DNA of 64,000 bases from Pseudomonas sp. (GTDB taxonomy: Bacteria > Pseudomonadota > Gammaproteobacteria > Pseudomonadales > Pseudomonadaceae), in contig NZ_JAGIBG010000007.1 of assembly GCF_017744435.1 (NCBI RefSeq), positions 62,001 through 126,000 on the forward strand, written 5' to 3'. Below, in pieces: positions 16,937 to 27,762 of the stretch. Made by a program: the position numbers and the translations under genes. Below the pieces are notes generated by a model. That model worked only from the letters and a program-made list of their open reading frames with translations. It did not search any database and was not told the origin of the DNA. Within the stretch, counting starts at the first letter, position 1, and each line of letters starts with the position of its first letter.

Positions 16937-18532
16937 TCAGTGCCCGAGGTACACGAGCACATAGTCGTTGTTGTCGAAGCGTCCACTGATTTGCGGCTGC
17001 AGGGCTTGCATCGGCGTGCCTTGCAGGGCTTGAAAGTCGTGTCGATCCATCATCAGCCACGCCGGCCCCTGTACAGCCTGGAGTTGTGTGGGGGTCTCGG
17101 TGAACTGCGGTCGCAGGTCCTGGTCGAGGTTGACCATGAACTTGATGGCCTTGGCATCCTGACCCAGACGGTGCAGCACCAGCGGGGCAGGTTGCTGCGA
17201 AACCTGTGCGAGCACGGCCTGGGTGAAGCTGCGGGTGTCATACAGACGGCGCTCCACTGGTTCGAACACCGCGACATACACCAGCCACAACGCCATCACC
17301 GCACAGCCGGCGCTGACCTCGGCACGCCAGCGTGGCTGCACGAGGCGCGACAGCGCCCACAACTGCAACGCCGCCAGTACCACCATCAGCACCGTGATGG
17401 AACCGGTTTCCTCGGGGAAACGGCGCTGAGCCACAAGCAAGGCAATCATCATCAGCCCCGGCATCAGCAGCCATAGCCCCTGGATTGCACCGCGCAGCCA
17501 GGCGAACAACCGCCCCTGTGCCACCTGGAACGGGTAGGCGGCGATGATCGCAACCATCGGCAACATCGGCAGCAGGTAGCGGGCCTTCTTCGCCAGGGGG
17601 ATCGACAGCCCGACCATGACCAGCAACGCGGCAGCCGCGCAGTAACCGACCAGACGCAGCGCCGGCCCCTGCAGTTGCGCACGGCCCAGCCATGCGGCGA
17701 TCAAGGCCAATAGCGCCAATGGATAGGCCAGCGCATAGTTGCCCATTGCGCTGGTGAAGTAGTACAGCGGGCTACTGGCGCCCTCGCTGCCGTCCATGCG
17801 CCCCATGAACTGCATGCGAATCACATCATCCAGAAACGCCTGGCCGCCGCTGGCCTTGGCCATCCACAGCAGCAGGCCGACACTGGCGACCAGCAGCAGA
17901 CTGGCCAGCACACCAAACAGCAGCATCCGCCGCCATTGACCCGTCAGCAGGTAATAACTGCACAGCATGCCGGTCGGCACCACCAGGCCGATCGGCCCGC
18001 GAATGCCGAACCCCAACAGCAACAAGGCGAACACCAGCGGCCAGCGCCGCCCGGCTGCATGCTGGTCGTGGGCGTAACCCAGGTAGAACACGCTGAAGGC
18101 GACGGCCGCCAGCATGAGGTCCTGCGACACGGCCCGGACTTCACTGACGAAAGTGACGGTCAGCAGCAGCAGGGCAATGCTGCTCCATGCCCAGCGTAGC
18201 GAAAACGGCGCCAACAGCCGGTACATCAGGGTCACGATCACCGCGCCGGCGATGGCACTGGGCAGCCATGCGCTCAGGCCATTGACCACCCCGAAGGGCA
18301 GTGACAGCAGCCAGATGAACAGTGTCGAGAGCGACGTGTAGTCGGCATAGGGCTGCCCGTAGGTAGTCGGGAACACCGTCGGCCCATGGCGCAGCATCTC
18401 CTGGGCAAACAGCACGAAACGTGAGTCGAAGCCGATCGGCGCCTGCCCGTACACCCCGGCGCAGAACAGCAGCAGTGCCAGCAGCCCTGCAAGCAGGGAC
18501 TGCCGGCGAACGGTGAGAGGCAGTGTCTTCAC
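16937..18532 (-). CDS. GT39-family (ArnT-like) integral membrane glycosyltransferase
   Basis: This 531-residue protein has about 12 membrane segments. The N-terminal periplasmic loop, GFDSRFVLFAQEMLRHG, sits where ArnT/PMT enzymes carry their catalytic acidic residue, and LRHGPTVFPTTYGQPYADY resembles the loop region of GT39 proteins. The soluble C-terminus follows after about 430. It starts with GTG overlapping the ugd stop (GTGA), so it is coupled to the arn operon. It may add a sugar from a polyprenyl-phosphate donor to lipid A or another envelope acceptor; substrate unknown. It ends the arn transcription unit. Confidence 0.75.
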   Translation of the reverse strand: MKTLPLTVRRQSLLAGLLALLLFCAGVYGQAPIGFDSRFVLFAQEMLRHGPTVFPTTYGQPYADYTSLSTLFIWLLSLPFGVVNGLSAWLPSAIAGAVIVTLMYRLLAPFSLRWAWSSIALLLLTVTFVSEVRAVSQDLMLAAVAFSVFYLGYAHDQHAAGRRWPLVFALLLLGFGIRGPIGLVVPTGMLCSYYLLTGQWRRMLLFGVLASLLLVASVGLLLWMAKASGGQAFLDDVIRMQFMGRMDGSEGASSPLYYFTSAMGNYALAYPLALLALIAAWLGRAQLQGPALRLVGYCAAAALLVMVGLSIPLAKKARYLLPMLPMVAIIAAYPFQVAQGRLFAWLRGAIQGLWLLMPGLMMIALLVAQRRFPEETGSITVLMVVLAALQLWALSRLVQPRWRAEVSAGCAVMALWLVYVAVFEPVERRLYDTRSFTQAVLAQVSQQPAPLVLHRLGQDAKAIKFMVNLDQDLRPQFTETPTQLQAVQGPAWLMMDRHDFQALQGTPMQALQPQISGRFDNNDYVLVYLGH

Positions 18533-19902
18533 GCTGCTTTCGAACCCTGGCGGGGCAGTTGCGGGGAAACCGGCAGCTGGCAGGAATCGCCACGACCGAT
18601 CGGGAAGTACTTGAAACCTTTGCGCGACAGGCGCTCGGCGTCATAGAGGTTGCGCCCGTCGAAGATCACCGGTGCCTTCAGGCGTTGCTGGATCAGCTCG
18701 AAATCCGGCGCCTTGAACTGCTGCCATTCGGTGCAGATGATCAACGCGTCGGCACCGGACAGCACCGATTCCGGGGTGCCCATCAGCATCAGTTTCTCTT
18801 CATCCGGATACAGGTGCTGTGTTTCCTGCATGGCCTCCGGGTCGAAGGCACGCACGCTGGCACCGGCGGCAAACAGTGACTCAAGCAGCACGCGGCTGGG
18901 GGCATCGCGCATGTCGTCGGTGTTGGGCTTGAACGCCAGGCCCCACACGGCAAAGGTCTTGCCGGCAAGGTCGCCGTTGTAGAACGCATGGATGCGCTCG
19001 AACAGCTTGTGCTTCTGGCGCTCGTTGATCGCCTCGACCGCCTGCAGCAGGTCACTGGAGCAATTCACCTGCCCGGCACTGTGGATCAGCGCACGCATGT
19101 CCTTGGGGAAACACGAGCCGCCATAGCCGCAGCCTGGGTAGATGAAGTGGTAGCCGATGCGGGTGTCGGCACCGATGCCCTGGCGCACCGATTCGATATC
19201 GGCACCCAGGTGCTCGGCCAACTCGGCGATCTGGTTGATGAAGCTGATCTTGGTGGCGAGCATGCAGTTGGCGGCGTACTTGGTCAGTTCGGCGCTGCGC
19301 AGGTCCATGAACATGATGCGGTCATGGTTGCGGTTGAACGGTGAGTAGAGGTCGCGCATGACATCGCGCACGTCTTCACCCTCGCAACCGATGACGATAC
19401 GGTCTGGCCGGCGGCAATCGGCGACGGCCGAGCCTTCCTTGAGGAACTCCGGGTTGGACACGATATCGATGCGCAGTTCACGGCCATCGAGCGCGGTGGT
19501 GATGTGCGCGCGCAGGGTGTCACCGGTGCCGACCGGCACGGTGGATTTTTCGACCAGGATCAACGGTTGCTGGCGGTGGCGGGCGACCGCATCGCCGACC
19601 GACAGCACATACTTGAGGTCCGCCGAGCCATCCGGGCAGGAAGGGGTGCCGACGGCAATGAAGGCGACGCGGCCATGCTCGACGGCCAGCTTTTCATCGG
19701 TGGTGAATTGCAGCCGGCCGCCATCCAGGCCTTCGCGCACCAGGCTCGAAAGGCCCGGTTCAAAGATGCTGACATGGCCTTGGCGCAACAACTCGACTTT
19801 TTTCTCATCGACATCCATGCACACCACATCATGGCCGACTTCGGCCAGGACCGCGGCTTGCACCAGGCCGACGTACCCGCTACCAAACACTGTAATTTTC
19901 AT
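18529..19902 (-). CDS. ugd: UDP-glucose 6-dehydrogenase
   Basis: This 457-residue enzyme oxidises UDP-glucose to UDP-glucuronate, the precursor for L-Ara4N. The Rossmann motif [20 protein letters not shown] starts at about residue 7; [20 protein letters not shown] lies near 160 and the catalytic Cys is in [10 protein letters not shown] (about 260). [19 protein letters not shown] marks the C-terminal domain. The start overlaps the arnF stop by 4 bases, and the stop overlaps the next glycosyltransferase start. Confidence 0.96.
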   Translation of the reverse strand: MKITVFGSGYVGLVQAAVLAEVGHDVVCMDVDEKKVELLRQGHVSIFEPGLSSLVREGLDGGRLQFTTDEKLAVEHGRVAFIAVGTPSCPDGSADLKYVLSVGDAVARHRQQPLILVEKSTVPVGTGDTLRAHITTALDGRELRIDIVSNPEFLKEGSAVADCRRPDRIVIGCEGEDVRDVMRDLYSPFNRNHDRIMFMDLRSAELTKYAANCMLATKISFINQIAELAEHLGADIESVRQGIGADTRIGYHFIYPGCGYGGSCFPKDMRALIHSAGQVNCSSDLLQAVEAINERQKHKLFERIHAFYNGDLAGKTFAVWGLAFKPNTDDMRDAPSRVLLESLFAAGASVRAFDPEAMQETQHLYPDEEKLMLMGTPESVLSGADALIICTEWQQFKAPDFELIQQRLKAPVIFDGRNLYDAERLSRKGFKYFPIGRGDSCQLPVSPQLPRQGSKAA

Positions 19903-20312
19903 GGAGCACTCCTTAATGCGGGCGAACGGGCCGGACGCGTATTGATCGTAATGACGCCGAGCATGACCAGTGCCACGCCCAGTGATTTGCTCAAACTGAA
20001 TGATTCATCGAACAGCGGCAGGCTGGCCGCCAACACATAAACCAAGGCGTAGCTCAGGCTCAGTAGCGAGTAGGCCCGGCCCAATGGCAGATCACGCAGG
20101 GCCAACAGCCAGCAGAGCATCGACAGGCCATAGGCGGCGATCGCCGCCAACACCACGGCCACGGCGAGGGCATCGATGCCCTGGCCGGTCAGCGCCGATA
20201 GCCACTGCCCAGGCTGCGGCAGGCGGGTCATGCTCCAGCGCATGGCCAACTGGGCGCCGCTGACCAGCAGCACGCTGCCCAGGGCGAACGCGATGCCAAG
20301 GCGCTGACTCAT
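19899..20312 (-). CDS. arnF: Undecaprenyl-phosphate-L-Ara4N flippase subunit ArnF
   Basis: This 137-residue SMR-like membrane protein has four hydrophobic segments. [24 protein letters not shown] is the conserved ArnF/EmrE-like helix. With ArnE it is thought to flip undecaprenyl-phosphate-L-Ara4N to the periplasmic face. It overlaps both arnE and ugd by 4 bases. Confidence 0.92.
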   Translation of the reverse strand: MSQRLGIAFALGSVLLVSGAQLAMRWSMTRLPQPGQWLSALTGQGIDALAVAVVLAAIAAYGLSMLCWLLALRDLPLGRAYSLLSLSYALVYVLAASLPLFDESFSLSKSLGVALVMLGVITINTRPARSPALRSAP

Positions 20313-20653
20313 GATTGCTGCCCCAGCAGTGCCACACCGGCTATGACCAGGGCCACCCCCAGCCAGTGACGGCGATCGACCGGTTCATGGAAGCCGAAGC
20401 GGGCGATCAGGGTGATCACCACGAAGTTCAGGCTGAGCATCGGATAAGCGATACCCACCTCCATGCGCTGCAGTACCAGCAGCCAGACCAGCAAACCGCT
20501 GCCGAGGGCGAGGAGGGCCAGCCACAGCCAGGGCGAACGCAACTTGTCCGTCCACGGCCCCACTTGCCCACGCCAGCCTTCCACGGCGAACTTCTGCGCC
20601 ACCTGGCCCAGGCAGGTCAGCAGGCAGGCCGTCAACAGCAGCAGCCAGCTCAT
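20309..20653 (-). CDS. arnE: Undecaprenyl-phosphate-L-Ara4N flippase subunit ArnE
   Basis: This 114-residue four-helix SMR-like protein has [14 protein letters not shown] near the start and [24 protein letters not shown] in the third helix, typical of ArnE. It partners ArnF. The start overlaps the arnT stop by 4 bases (ATGA). Confidence 0.92.
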   Translation of the reverse strand: MSWLLLLTACLLTCLGQVAQKFAVEGWRGQVGPWTDKLRSPWLWLALLALGSGLLVWLLVLQRMEVGIAYPMLSLNFVVITLIARFGFHEPVDRRHWLGVALVIAGVALLGQQS

Positions 20654-22299
20654 GGCGATACTCTGGGCAGAATGAGGATCACCATCTTGCCTTGGTGATA
20701 GCGGGTGCCATCGTCAGGCAGCAAGGCAAGCTCACGTTGCTCGTCCTCACCTTTGACCCGCATCACCACGGCAACCGTGCCACTGCGGCGGGCGTCATCG
20801 ATCCACTGGCGAACGTTCTTGTCGTTCAGCTGGCGCCCCTGACCTTCCGGGGTAGCCAGGCCGTACTTCAGTTCGCCGATGGTGTTGTAGAACGCCACGT
20901 TCGGCTGTTTCAGGCGCCAGGCCAGTGCCGATGCCGCGCCGAGGTCGTTGCTCATCAGGTGAGTGGCGCCTGCCAGTTCGTCGAGGTGCTGCAGGATGAA
21001 CTGGTCGGGCATCTTGTTGCCTTCCACCGACTTGGGCATTGCCGCCGGCAGCAGGGCCATCAACAGCAGGCTGCCCAGCACCGGAGCCGCCCAGCAGCGC
21101 AGCGGCGACAGGGCCTGGGCCAGACTGGCGACAGTCCACCCCGCCAGGGCCACGCACATCAGCAGCAAGCCGGTCAGTTCGTGGTCGTACACGGGCTTCT
21201 TCAATTGCAGCCAGGCCAGTGCGATCAGGGCGACCACGCCCATCACCACGTTGAGCCAGCCGTTGATGCCCAGCACGCGGCCTTGATGCAGGCGCAGCCG
21301 TTCTTCCACGGCGTGGCCGATCAGCAGGGCCAATGGCAGCAGGCACGGGAAGATGTAGGTCGGCAGCTTGCCCTTGCTCAGGCTGAAGAACAGCAATGGC
21401 AACAGCAGCCACAGCAGCAGGAACACGACCTTGGCCTGGGTACGGCTCTGCCAGGCCTGTTTCAGGGCCGGCGGCAGTATGGCGATCCAGGGCAGGCTGT
21501 AGGCCACCAGCAGCGGCAGGTAGTACCAGAAGGGCGCGCTGTGCTGGGCATCGTCACCGGCAAACCGGCGGATGTGTTCATGCCAGAAGAAGAACCGCCA
21601 GTAGTCCGGTTCCTGGAGATGCACCGCCAGTACCCAGGGCAGGCTGACGACGATCGCCACCACCACGGCCACCGACCCGTACACCAACAGTTCGCGCCAG
21701 CGCTTCTGCCAGAGCATCCACGGCAACGCGATCAGCACCGGCAGCAGCCAGGCGAGAAAACCCTTGGTCATGAAGCCCATGGCACACGCCAGCCCCAGTA
21801 CCGCCCAGGCGGCAAGCCGCTGGCCGTTGCTGCGGCTGTCTACGGCAAACCACAGGGCCACCAGGCTGAGGTTGACCCAAAGGGTGAACTGCGGATCGAG
21901 GTTGGCATAGACGGCCTGGCCCACCATGACGCAGAAGCTCATGTAGATCAGGGTGCAGACCAGGCTCTTGCGCGGGTCGTTCCACAGCCGGCGTGCCACC
22001 AGGTAGCACAGGATCAGGCTCAGGCCGACGCTCAGTGCCGAGGCAAAACGCACGCCGAACAGGTTCTGGCCGAACAGCCCTTGGCTGAGGGCGATCATCC
22101 AGTAGCCGGCTGCGGGTTTTTCGAAGTAGCGCAGCCCCATGAAATGGGGCGAGACCCAGTTGCCGGTCAGCAGCATCTCCTGGCTGACCTGGGCGTAGCG
22201 GGTTTCGTCGGGGATCCACAAGCCATGGCCGCCCAGTGGCAGCAGGAAGGCCAGTACGAACAGGCCGAGCAGCAGCGGTAGCGTCCAGCGTCTGCTCAT
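20650..22299 (-). CDS. arnT: Undecaprenyl-phosphate L-Ara4N transferase ArnT
   Basis: This 549-residue GT39 enzyme transfers L-Ara4N to lipid A in the periplasm and so lowers its negative charge and sensitivity to cationic peptides. The family loop [19 protein letters not shown] (about 28-46) holds the catalytic acidic residue; [20 protein letters not shown] follows. About 12 membrane segments precede a soluble C-terminal domain. It overlaps arnD and arnE by 4 bases. Confidence 0.95.
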   Translation of the reverse strand: MSRRWTLPLLLGLFVLAFLLPLGGHGLWIPDETRYAQVSQEMLLTGNWVSPHFMGLRYFEKPAAGYWMIALSQGLFGQNLFGVRFASALSVGLSLILCYLVARRLWNDPRKSLVCTLIYMSFCVMVGQAVYANLDPQFTLWVNLSLVALWFAVDSRSNGQRLAAWAVLGLACAMGFMTKGFLAWLLPVLIALPWMLWQKRWRELLVYGSVAVVVAIVVSLPWVLAVHLQEPDYWRFFFWHEHIRRFAGDDAQHSAPFWYYLPLLVAYSLPWIAILPPALKQAWQSRTQAKVVFLLLWLLLPLLFFSLSKGKLPTYIFPCLLPLALLIGHAVEERLRLHQGRVLGINGWLNVVMGVVALIALAWLQLKKPVYDHELTGLLLMCVALAGWTVASLAQALSPLRCWAAPVLGSLLLMALLPAAMPKSVEGNKMPDQFILQHLDELAGATHLMSNDLGAASALAWRLKQPNVAFYNTIGELKYGLATPEGQGRQLNDKNVRQWIDDARRSGTVAVVMRVKGEDEQRELALLPDDGTRYHQGKMVILILPRVSP

Positions 22300-23180
22300 G
22301 AGCCTTGCACTCCCAGCCAGCCCTCACGGCCTTGCAGGGTGCCGCGTTGCACACTGGCAACGGGCAAGGAGTCGAGCGGGGCGGGGAGCAGCTCGCCCAA
22401 GGGTTTGAACGTAATCTCGCGCTGGCGTGCATCGGCCAGCAACTGGCGGAAGTCCTGAGCCATCAGAATCCCTTCTACCTCTGCATGGATGGTGTAGACG
22501 TTGAGTGCCTGTGGGCGGAAGCGCCCCAGGATGAATGCGTTGAACTGCGCGGCAGCCACCTGTGGGCCGACGACCTCGTCGAAGGTCGGCAGGTCCACCG
22601 GTATCTGCGGTGCCCCTGGCGAGCCGTCGGCCAGGCGAGGGCGGAACAGGCTTGTGCCCCGGCAATCGCTGTTGTAGCGAAAACCGAACGCCTGCTTGGC
22701 CTCGATGACCCGCTCGTCCGCGCGCCAACCGGCGACGGCCGAACAGTCCACTGGCGCGCCGAGGATGTCACTGAGGGTGTCGACGCCCTGACGGATCTGC
22801 TCGGTCAGCTGCGCCATGCTCCAGTGCCCGGCATTGGCCTGCCAGCCGTGGTGGTCCCAGGCGTGCAGGCCGACCTCGTGGCCGGCGTCCCGGGCCTGAC
22901 GCATCAGGTGCCCGAGGTCGCGACCAATCGGCTTGCCGGGCCAGGCGGTGCCGGCCAGGAGAATGTCCCAGCCGTACAGCCCGGCGGCATTGGAGCGCAG
23001 CATCTTCCACAGGAACTGCGGGCGGATCAGGCGCCACAAGTGGCGCCCCATGTTGTCTGGCCCGACACTGAAGAAGAACGTCGCCTTGACCTGCGCCTCG
23101 TCGAGCAGCTCCAACAGGCGCGGCACACCTTCACGGGTGCCGCGGTAGGTATCGACATCGATGCGCAAACCTGCCTGCAT
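22296..23180 (-). CDS. arnD: 4-deoxy-4-formamido-L-arabinose-phosphoundecaprenol deformylase ArnD
   Basis: This 294-residue NodB-type deacetylase removes the formyl group from the lipid-linked sugar. It starts [20 protein letters not shown], with the family acidic residue in RIDVDT, and the metal-binding His region is [12 protein letters not shown] (about 100). The start shares one base with the arnA stop (TGATG). Confidence 0.95.
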   Translation of the reverse strand: MQAGLRIDVDTYRGTREGVPRLLELLDEAQVKATFFFSVGPDNMGRHLWRLIRPQFLWKMLRSNAAGLYGWDILLAGTAWPGKPIGRDLGHLMRQARDAGHEVGLHAWDHHGWQANAGHWSMAQLTEQIRQGVDTLSDILGAPVDCSAVAGWRADERVIEAKQAFGFRYNSDCRGTSLFRPRLADGSPGAPQIPVDLPTFDEVVGPQVAAAQFNAFILGRFRPQALNVYTIHAEVEGILMAQDFRQLLADARQREITFKPLGELLPAPLDSLPVASVQRGTLQGREGWLGVQGS

Positions 23181-25186
23181 CAGCGTGCTTCTTCTGCCGG
23201 ACGGGCCTCGAGCTCACGCATTGCTTCACGCAGGAAGAAGTCCAGCGTGTTGCCGATGGTTTCGCGCATCTCCACGGTCGGCTCCCAGTTCAGCAGGCGC
23301 TTGGCGTTGGCGATGCTCGGCTTGCGGTGGGACACGTCCTGGTAGCCGCCGCCGTAGAACGCCTTGCTCTCGACGTCGCGGAAACCGGCGAACGGCGGGA
23401 AGTGGCTGCGCAGCGGGTGGGCTTCGAACTGGCGCAGCAGTTCTTCGCCCAACTGGCGGATACTGGCTTCGTTTTCCGGGTTACCGATGTTGATGATCTG
23501 GCCGTTGCAGGCATCGTTGTCGTTGTCGATGATCCGTGCCAGGGCCTCGACGCCGTCGGCGATGTCGGTGAAGCAACGCTTCTGCTCGCCGCCGTCGAAC
23601 AGGCGGATCGGCGTACCTTCCACCAGGTTCAGGATCAGCTGGGTGATGGCCCGGGAACTGCCGATACGCGCGGAGTCCAGGCGGTCCAGGCGTGGGCCCA
23701 TCCAGTTGAATGGGCGGAACAGGGTGAAGTTCAGGCCTTTCTGGCCATAGGCCCAGATGACCCGGTCGAGCAACTGCTTGGACACCGAGTAGATCCAGCG
23801 CTGCTTGTTGATCGGCCCGACCACCAGGTTGGAGGTGTCTTCGTCGAAGTTCGTGTCCTGGCACATGCCGTAGACTTCCGAGGTCGACGGGAAGATCACG
23901 CGCTTGTTGTACTTGACGCAGTAGCGCACCAGGCGCAGGTTCTCTTCGAAGTCCAGCTCGAACACGCGCAGCGGGTTGCGGGTGTATTCGATCGGCGTGG
24001 CAATGGCTACCAGTGGCAACACCACGTCGCACTTCTTGATGTGGTACTCGATCCACTCGGAGTGGATGCTGATGTCGCCTTCGACGAAGTGGAAGCGTGG
24101 GTGGTTGCGCAGGCGCTCGATGGCGTCGGAGCCGATGTCCAGGCCGTAGACTTCGTAGCGCTCGTCGCTGAGCAGGCGCTCGGACAGGTGGTTGCCGATG
24201 AAGCCGTTGACGCCAAGGATCAATACCCGGGTGCGGCGAACGCTGCGGCGGGCGTCGGTGCCACGCAGCAGCGAGCCTTCGACCAGGCCCAGTTCATTGG
24301 CCAGTTGCGAGCCGCTCAGGTACAGGCCGTTGTCGTTGCGCTGGCCGGCACTGATCACCAGCGAGTCCTCACCACAGGCAATGCGCAGCGGGTCGGTGCT
24401 GATCACCCGGCCTGGGGCCAGGCCATCGTTACCCTTGACCACCTCGGCGCTCCAGACGATCAGCTTGTGCTCGCCGACCTGGCAGAAGGCGCCAGGGTAG
24501 GGCTGGGTCACCGCGCGCACCAGGTTGAACAGGGTTTCGGCAGGCGCTTGCCAGTCCAGGCGGCCATCGGCCGCGGTACGACGGCCGAACACCGTGGCCT
24601 TCGATTCATCCTGTGGGGTTTCGCTGACCTTGCCCTGGCGCAGGTTCGGCAAGGTGTCGCGCAGCAGGTCGGCGGCGGCGGCGCGCAGCTTGCCGTGCAG
24701 GCTCAGCGCGGTGTCGCTGCGTTCGATGGCCACCCGCAGCTGGGCGACGATGGCGCCGGCATCGGCGCGCTTGACCATGCGGTGCAGGGTCACGCCGGTT
24801 TCGGTTTCACCGTTGACCAGCACCCAGTTGGCCGGGGCGCGGCCGCGGTAGCGCGGCAGCAGCGAGCCGTGCAGGTTGAACGCGCCTTTGCGGCCGGTAG
24901 CCAGCAGCGGTTCGCTCAGCAGGTTGCGGTAGTAGAACGAGAACAGGTAGTCGGGGTTGAGCTGGCTGATGCGCTCGACCCACAGCGGGTGGTTGACATC
25001 CTCCGGCGCATGCACCGGGATGCCTTTGCGGGCGCACAGCTGTGCGACCGAAGCGTAGAAGGTGTTTTCCTTGGGATCGTCGGCATGAGTGAACACTGCT
25101 GCGATGTCATAGCCGCTGTCGAGCAGGGCTTCAATGCCGGCGCAGCCGATATCGTGGTACGCGAAGACAACCGTTTTTGCACTCAT
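23180..25186 (-). CDS. arnA: Bifunctional UDP-glucuronate decarboxylase/UDP-L-Ara4N formyltransferase ArnA
   Basis: This 668-residue two-domain enzyme has formyltransferase residues 1-300, with [19 protein letters not shown] (Asn and His of the active site). The decarboxylase part from about 315 has the Rossmann motif [25 protein letters not shown] and the YSVSK catalytic Tyr/Lys. It supplies the 4-keto sugar for ArnB and formylates the ArnB product. Length matches E. coli ArnA (660). It overlaps arnC by 4 bases. Confidence 0.96.
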   Translation of the reverse strand: MSAKTVVFAYHDIGCAGIEALLDSGYDIAAVFTHADDPKENTFYASVAQLCARKGIPVHAPEDVNHPLWVERISQLNPDYLFSFYYRNLLSEPLLATGRKGAFNLHGSLLPRYRGRAPANWVLVNGETETGVTLHRMVKRADAGAIVAQLRVAIERSDTALSLHGKLRAAAADLLRDTLPNLRQGKVSETPQDESKATVFGRRTAADGRLDWQAPAETLFNLVRAVTQPYPGAFCQVGEHKLIVWSAEVVKGNDGLAPGRVISTDPLRIACGEDSLVISAGQRNDNGLYLSGSQLANELGLVEGSLLRGTDARRSVRRTRVLILGVNGFIGNHLSERLLSDERYEVYGLDIGSDAIERLRNHPRFHFVEGDISIHSEWIEYHIKKCDVVLPLVAIATPIEYTRNPLRVFELDFEENLRLVRYCVKYNKRVIFPSTSEVYGMCQDTNFDEDTSNLVVGPINKQRWIYSVSKQLLDRVIWAYGQKGLNFTLFRPFNWMGPRLDRLDSARIGSSRAITQLILNLVEGTPIRLFDGGEQKRCFTDIADGVEALARIIDNDNDACNGQIINIGNPENEASIRQLGEELLRQFEAHPLRSHFPPFAGFRDVESKAFYGGGYQDVSHRKPSIANAKRLLNWEPTVEMRETIGNTLDFFLREAMRELEARPAEEAR

Positions 25187-26205
25187 GAGTGAACCTGACC
25201 AGAAGTAGTGGAATTGAAACCATCAACGGTGACGCTTTGTGCCGGCACAGGCGGTGGACCGCTGCGCAGCACTTTTTCGATGAAGAACCGCGGGCGGGCG
25301 CGCACGTCGCTGTACATGCGCCCCAGGTACTCGCCAAGCAGGCCCATGCCGATGAACTGGCCGCCGGTGAACACGAACAGCACGGCGAACAGCACGAACA
25401 GGCCATTACCGGCCCAGCCCGGGCCAAACGCCAGGCGCAGCACGATCAACCCGAAGGCGAACAGCACGCCAAGCGCGGCCATGCTGAAACCAACGATGCT
25501 CAGCAGGCGCAACGGCGTGGTGGTCATGCAGGTGATCAGGTCGAACATCAGGCTGATCAGGCGCATCGGGCTGTACTTCGAATCGCCGTGTTCACGCTCG
25601 GCGTGGGTCACCAGGATCTCGGTGGTGTGGCGCGCGAAGCTGTTGGCCAGGATCGGAATGAAGGTGCTGCGCTCGCGGCAGGCGAGCATGGCGTCGATCA
25701 CCGTACGCCGGTAGGCACGCAGCATGCAGCCGTAGTCGCTCATGGCAACGCCGGTGGAGCGCTTGACCGCGTAGTTGATGACCTTCGACGGCCAGCGGCG
25801 CAGGGCCGAGTCCTGGCGATTGCTGCGCACCGTGCCGACCACGTCGAAACCGCGTTCGGCTTCGGCGACCAGGCGCGGGATTTCTTCCGGCGGGTTTTGC
25901 AGGTCGGCGTCGAGGGTGATCACCACGTCGCCCTTGCACTGTTCGAAACCGGCCATGATCGCCGCGTGCTGGCCGTAGTTGCGGTTGAGGATGACCGCCA
26001 CGAACGGGCTGTTCTCGGCCTGGGCGGCGTCTTCGAGGATTTGCGCCGAGTTGTCGCGGCTGCCGTCGTCGACCAGCACGATTTCATAGGGGTGACGCAG
26101 TTGCTGGCAGGCTGCGCCGGTGCGGCGCAGCAGCTCGGGCAGGCTTTCCTGCTCGTTGTAGACCGGGATGACGATGGACACGCAGTTGATTGGGTACGGT
26201 CTCAC
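25183..26205 (-). CDS. arnC: Undecaprenyl-phosphate 4-deoxy-4-formamido-L-arabinose transferase ArnC
   Basis: This 340-residue GT2 enzyme attaches formylated L-Ara4N to undecaprenyl phosphate. [26 protein letters not shown], and the DxD-region [16 protein letters not shown] are present. Two C-terminal membrane helices (about 235-255 and 268-292) anchor it. The start codon is GTG at 26205, overlapping the arnB stop as GTGA. Confidence 0.95.
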   Translation of the reverse strand: MRPYPINCVSIVIPVYNEQESLPELLRRTGAACQQLRHPYEIVLVDDGSRDNSAQILEDAAQAENSPFVAVILNRNYGQHAAIMAGFEQCKGDVVITLDADLQNPPEEIPRLVAEAERGFDVVGTVRSNRQDSALRRWPSKVINYAVKRSTGVAMSDYGCMLRAYRRTVIDAMLACRERSTFIPILANSFARHTTEILVTHAEREHGDSKYSPMRLISLMFDLITCMTTTPLRLLSIVGFSMAALGVLFAFGLIVLRLAFGPGWAGNGLFVLFAVLFVFTGGQFIGMGLLGEYLGRMYSDVRARPRFFIEKVLRSGPPPVPAQSVTVDGFNSTTSGQVHS

Positions 26206-27353
26206 GGGCGTTTCCCCACAACCTGTTCAATGGCAGTGACGACCCGGTCCTGGTCCTGGTCGGTCATGTCGGGGAACAACGGAATGGAGCACAGCCGCGC
26301 CGAGTTCCATTCGGTGTTCGGCAGCGACAGCTGTGGATCACGCTGGCGGTACCAGGTATGCAGGTGGGTGGCGATGAAGTGGATGCCGGTGCCGATGCCG
26401 CGCTCCTGCAGGCCTTTCATGAAGGCTTCGCGGTCCAGCCCACAGCGTTCGCTGTCGATGCGCAGGATGTACAGGTGCCAGGCGTGCTGCTGCGGGTAGG
26501 CAGTCGGCACGGCCAGGGGCTGCACTGGCAGGCCTTCGAAGCGTTGCTGGTAGCGGGCGGCCAGCTCGGTACGGCGGGCGTTGATCGCATCCAGGCGCTT
26601 GAGTTGCACCAGGGCGATGGCGGCGTTGATGTCGGCAAGGTTGTACTTGAAGCCTGGCTCCATGACCTGGGCCTGGGGCTTGCGGCCGTGGGTCAGGCGG
26701 TCATAGGCATCGACACCCAGGCCATGGAACTTGAGCATGCGCACGCGGCTGGCCAGGGCTTCGTCGTCGCTGACGAACATCGCACCTTCGGCGCAGGTCA
26801 TGTTCTTGATGGCATGGAACGAGAAGATCGCTGTGCCTTGGGCACCGACATGGCGGCCTTTGTAACGGGTACCGGCGGCATGGGCGGCATCTTCGATAAC
26901 GGCAATGCCATGTTTGTCGGCGAGTGCGTACAGCGGGTCGAGGTCGAAGGCAGCGCCGGCGTAGTGCACCGGAATGATGGCCTTGGTCCGCGGGGTGATG
27001 GCTGCCTCGATGCGCGACGCGTCGGTCATCAGGGTGTCGCGATCGACATCAACGAATACCGGCGTGGCACCGAGCAGGGAAATCATGTTGGCCGTGGACA
27101 CCCAGGTCTGCGACGGGGTGATGACTTCGTCCCCCGGGCCGATACCCAGTGCCAGCAAGGCGATGTGCATACCGCCAGTGGCCGATGACAGGGCTACCGC
27201 ATGGCGGCAACCGACGTACTGCGCGAACTGCTCTTCAAGTGCCTGGTTCTGTGGCCCGGTCGTGATCCAGCCCGAACGCAGGACTTTTTCGACGGCCGCA
27301 ATTTCTTCTTCGCCCATACTAGGACGAGAGAAGGGGAGAAACGCCTCACTCAT
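26202..27353 (-). CDS. arnB: UDP-4-amino-4-deoxy-L-arabinose aminotransferase ArnB
   Basis: This 383-residue PLP enzyme transfers an amino group from glutamate to the 4-keto sugar. [19 protein letters not shown] precedes the PLP Lys in [14 protein letters not shown] (about 184). It starts [21 protein letters not shown], as in E. coli ArnB; a GTG two codons upstream is possible but the ATG has AGGTG before it. It is the first gene of the arn operon. Confidence 0.95.
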   Translation of the reverse strand: MSEAFLPFSRPSMGEEEIAAVEKVLRSGWITTGPQNQALEEQFAQYVGCRHAVALSSATGGMHIALLALGIGPGDEVITPSQTWVSTANMISLLGATPVFVDVDRDTLMTDASRIEAAITPRTKAIIPVHYAGAAFDLDPLYALADKHGIAVIEDAAHAAGTRYKGRHVGAQGTAIFSFHAIKNMTCAEGAMFVSDDEALASRVRMLKFHGLGVDAYDRLTHGRKPQAQVMEPGFKYNLADINAAIALVQLKRLDAINARRTELAARYQQRFEGLPVQPLAVPTAYPQQHAWHLYILRIDSERCGLDREAFMKGLQERGIGTGIHFIATHLHTWYRQRDPQLSLPNTEWNSARLCSIPLFPDMTDQDQDRVVTAIEQVVGKRP

Positions 27354-27762
27354 GAGCACCTCGGTGATACAGGAAAAATGACAGAACCCATTGATTTCAT
27401 TGGTTCAATTGCCAGCGTAGACGCAAAGAAGTTTTTTGCATCGACTGCACAGGCTAAAAGTTGTTGTGTTGCGCCAGGTCAGGTTTTTTCTGCAGGGGCT
27501 CAGTCATCCATGCCGTCGTGATTGTCAGGGGCTTATCCGCCCAAGGTTATGCTTGATTTTGTGAAAGAAGTATAAAAAAAGGGTCGCGTAATCATTACAT
27601 TGCAAACACAGACAGCTAAGGTTCAGGTTGCTGAACGAAGTGTGAACCTACCAACAAATTTAATACGTTTAAACATCCATTCGGATGGCTGTAACACTGT
27701 GCTGGTAGTTGACCGAAAAGCCGCCATTAGTTGCAGGTTTACAGCCGAGCGAGAGCCCTGGC
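27354..27762 (-). promoter_or_regulatory. arnB upstream region with candidate promoter
   Basis: This 409-base AT-richer gap separates the glycosyltransferase gene at 27763 from arnB. On the minus strand a good -10 (TATACT, 27574-27569) lies in a T-rich stretch without a good -35, as in activator-dependent promoters. A GTTTAAAC palindrome is at 27667-27674, a PhoP-like GTTTA half-site on both strands. If this promoter is used, the arnB leader is about 200 bases. No clear CTTAAG-type PmrA repeat was seen. All of this is inference. Confidence 0.35.

Noticed and set aside
20692..22281. A 529-codon plus-strand frame antisense to arnT
   Set aside because: Gln/His-rich shadow; ArnT on the other strand has clear motifs.
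23327..25192. A 621-codon plus-strand frame antisense to arnA
   Set aside because: Shadow frame; ArnA motifs on the minus strand are unambiguous.
27664..27690. CATCC-ATTC-GGATG hairpin after the GT39 gene at 27763
   Set aside because: Only a 5-bp stem with TTTAAA on one side; too weak to call a terminator.
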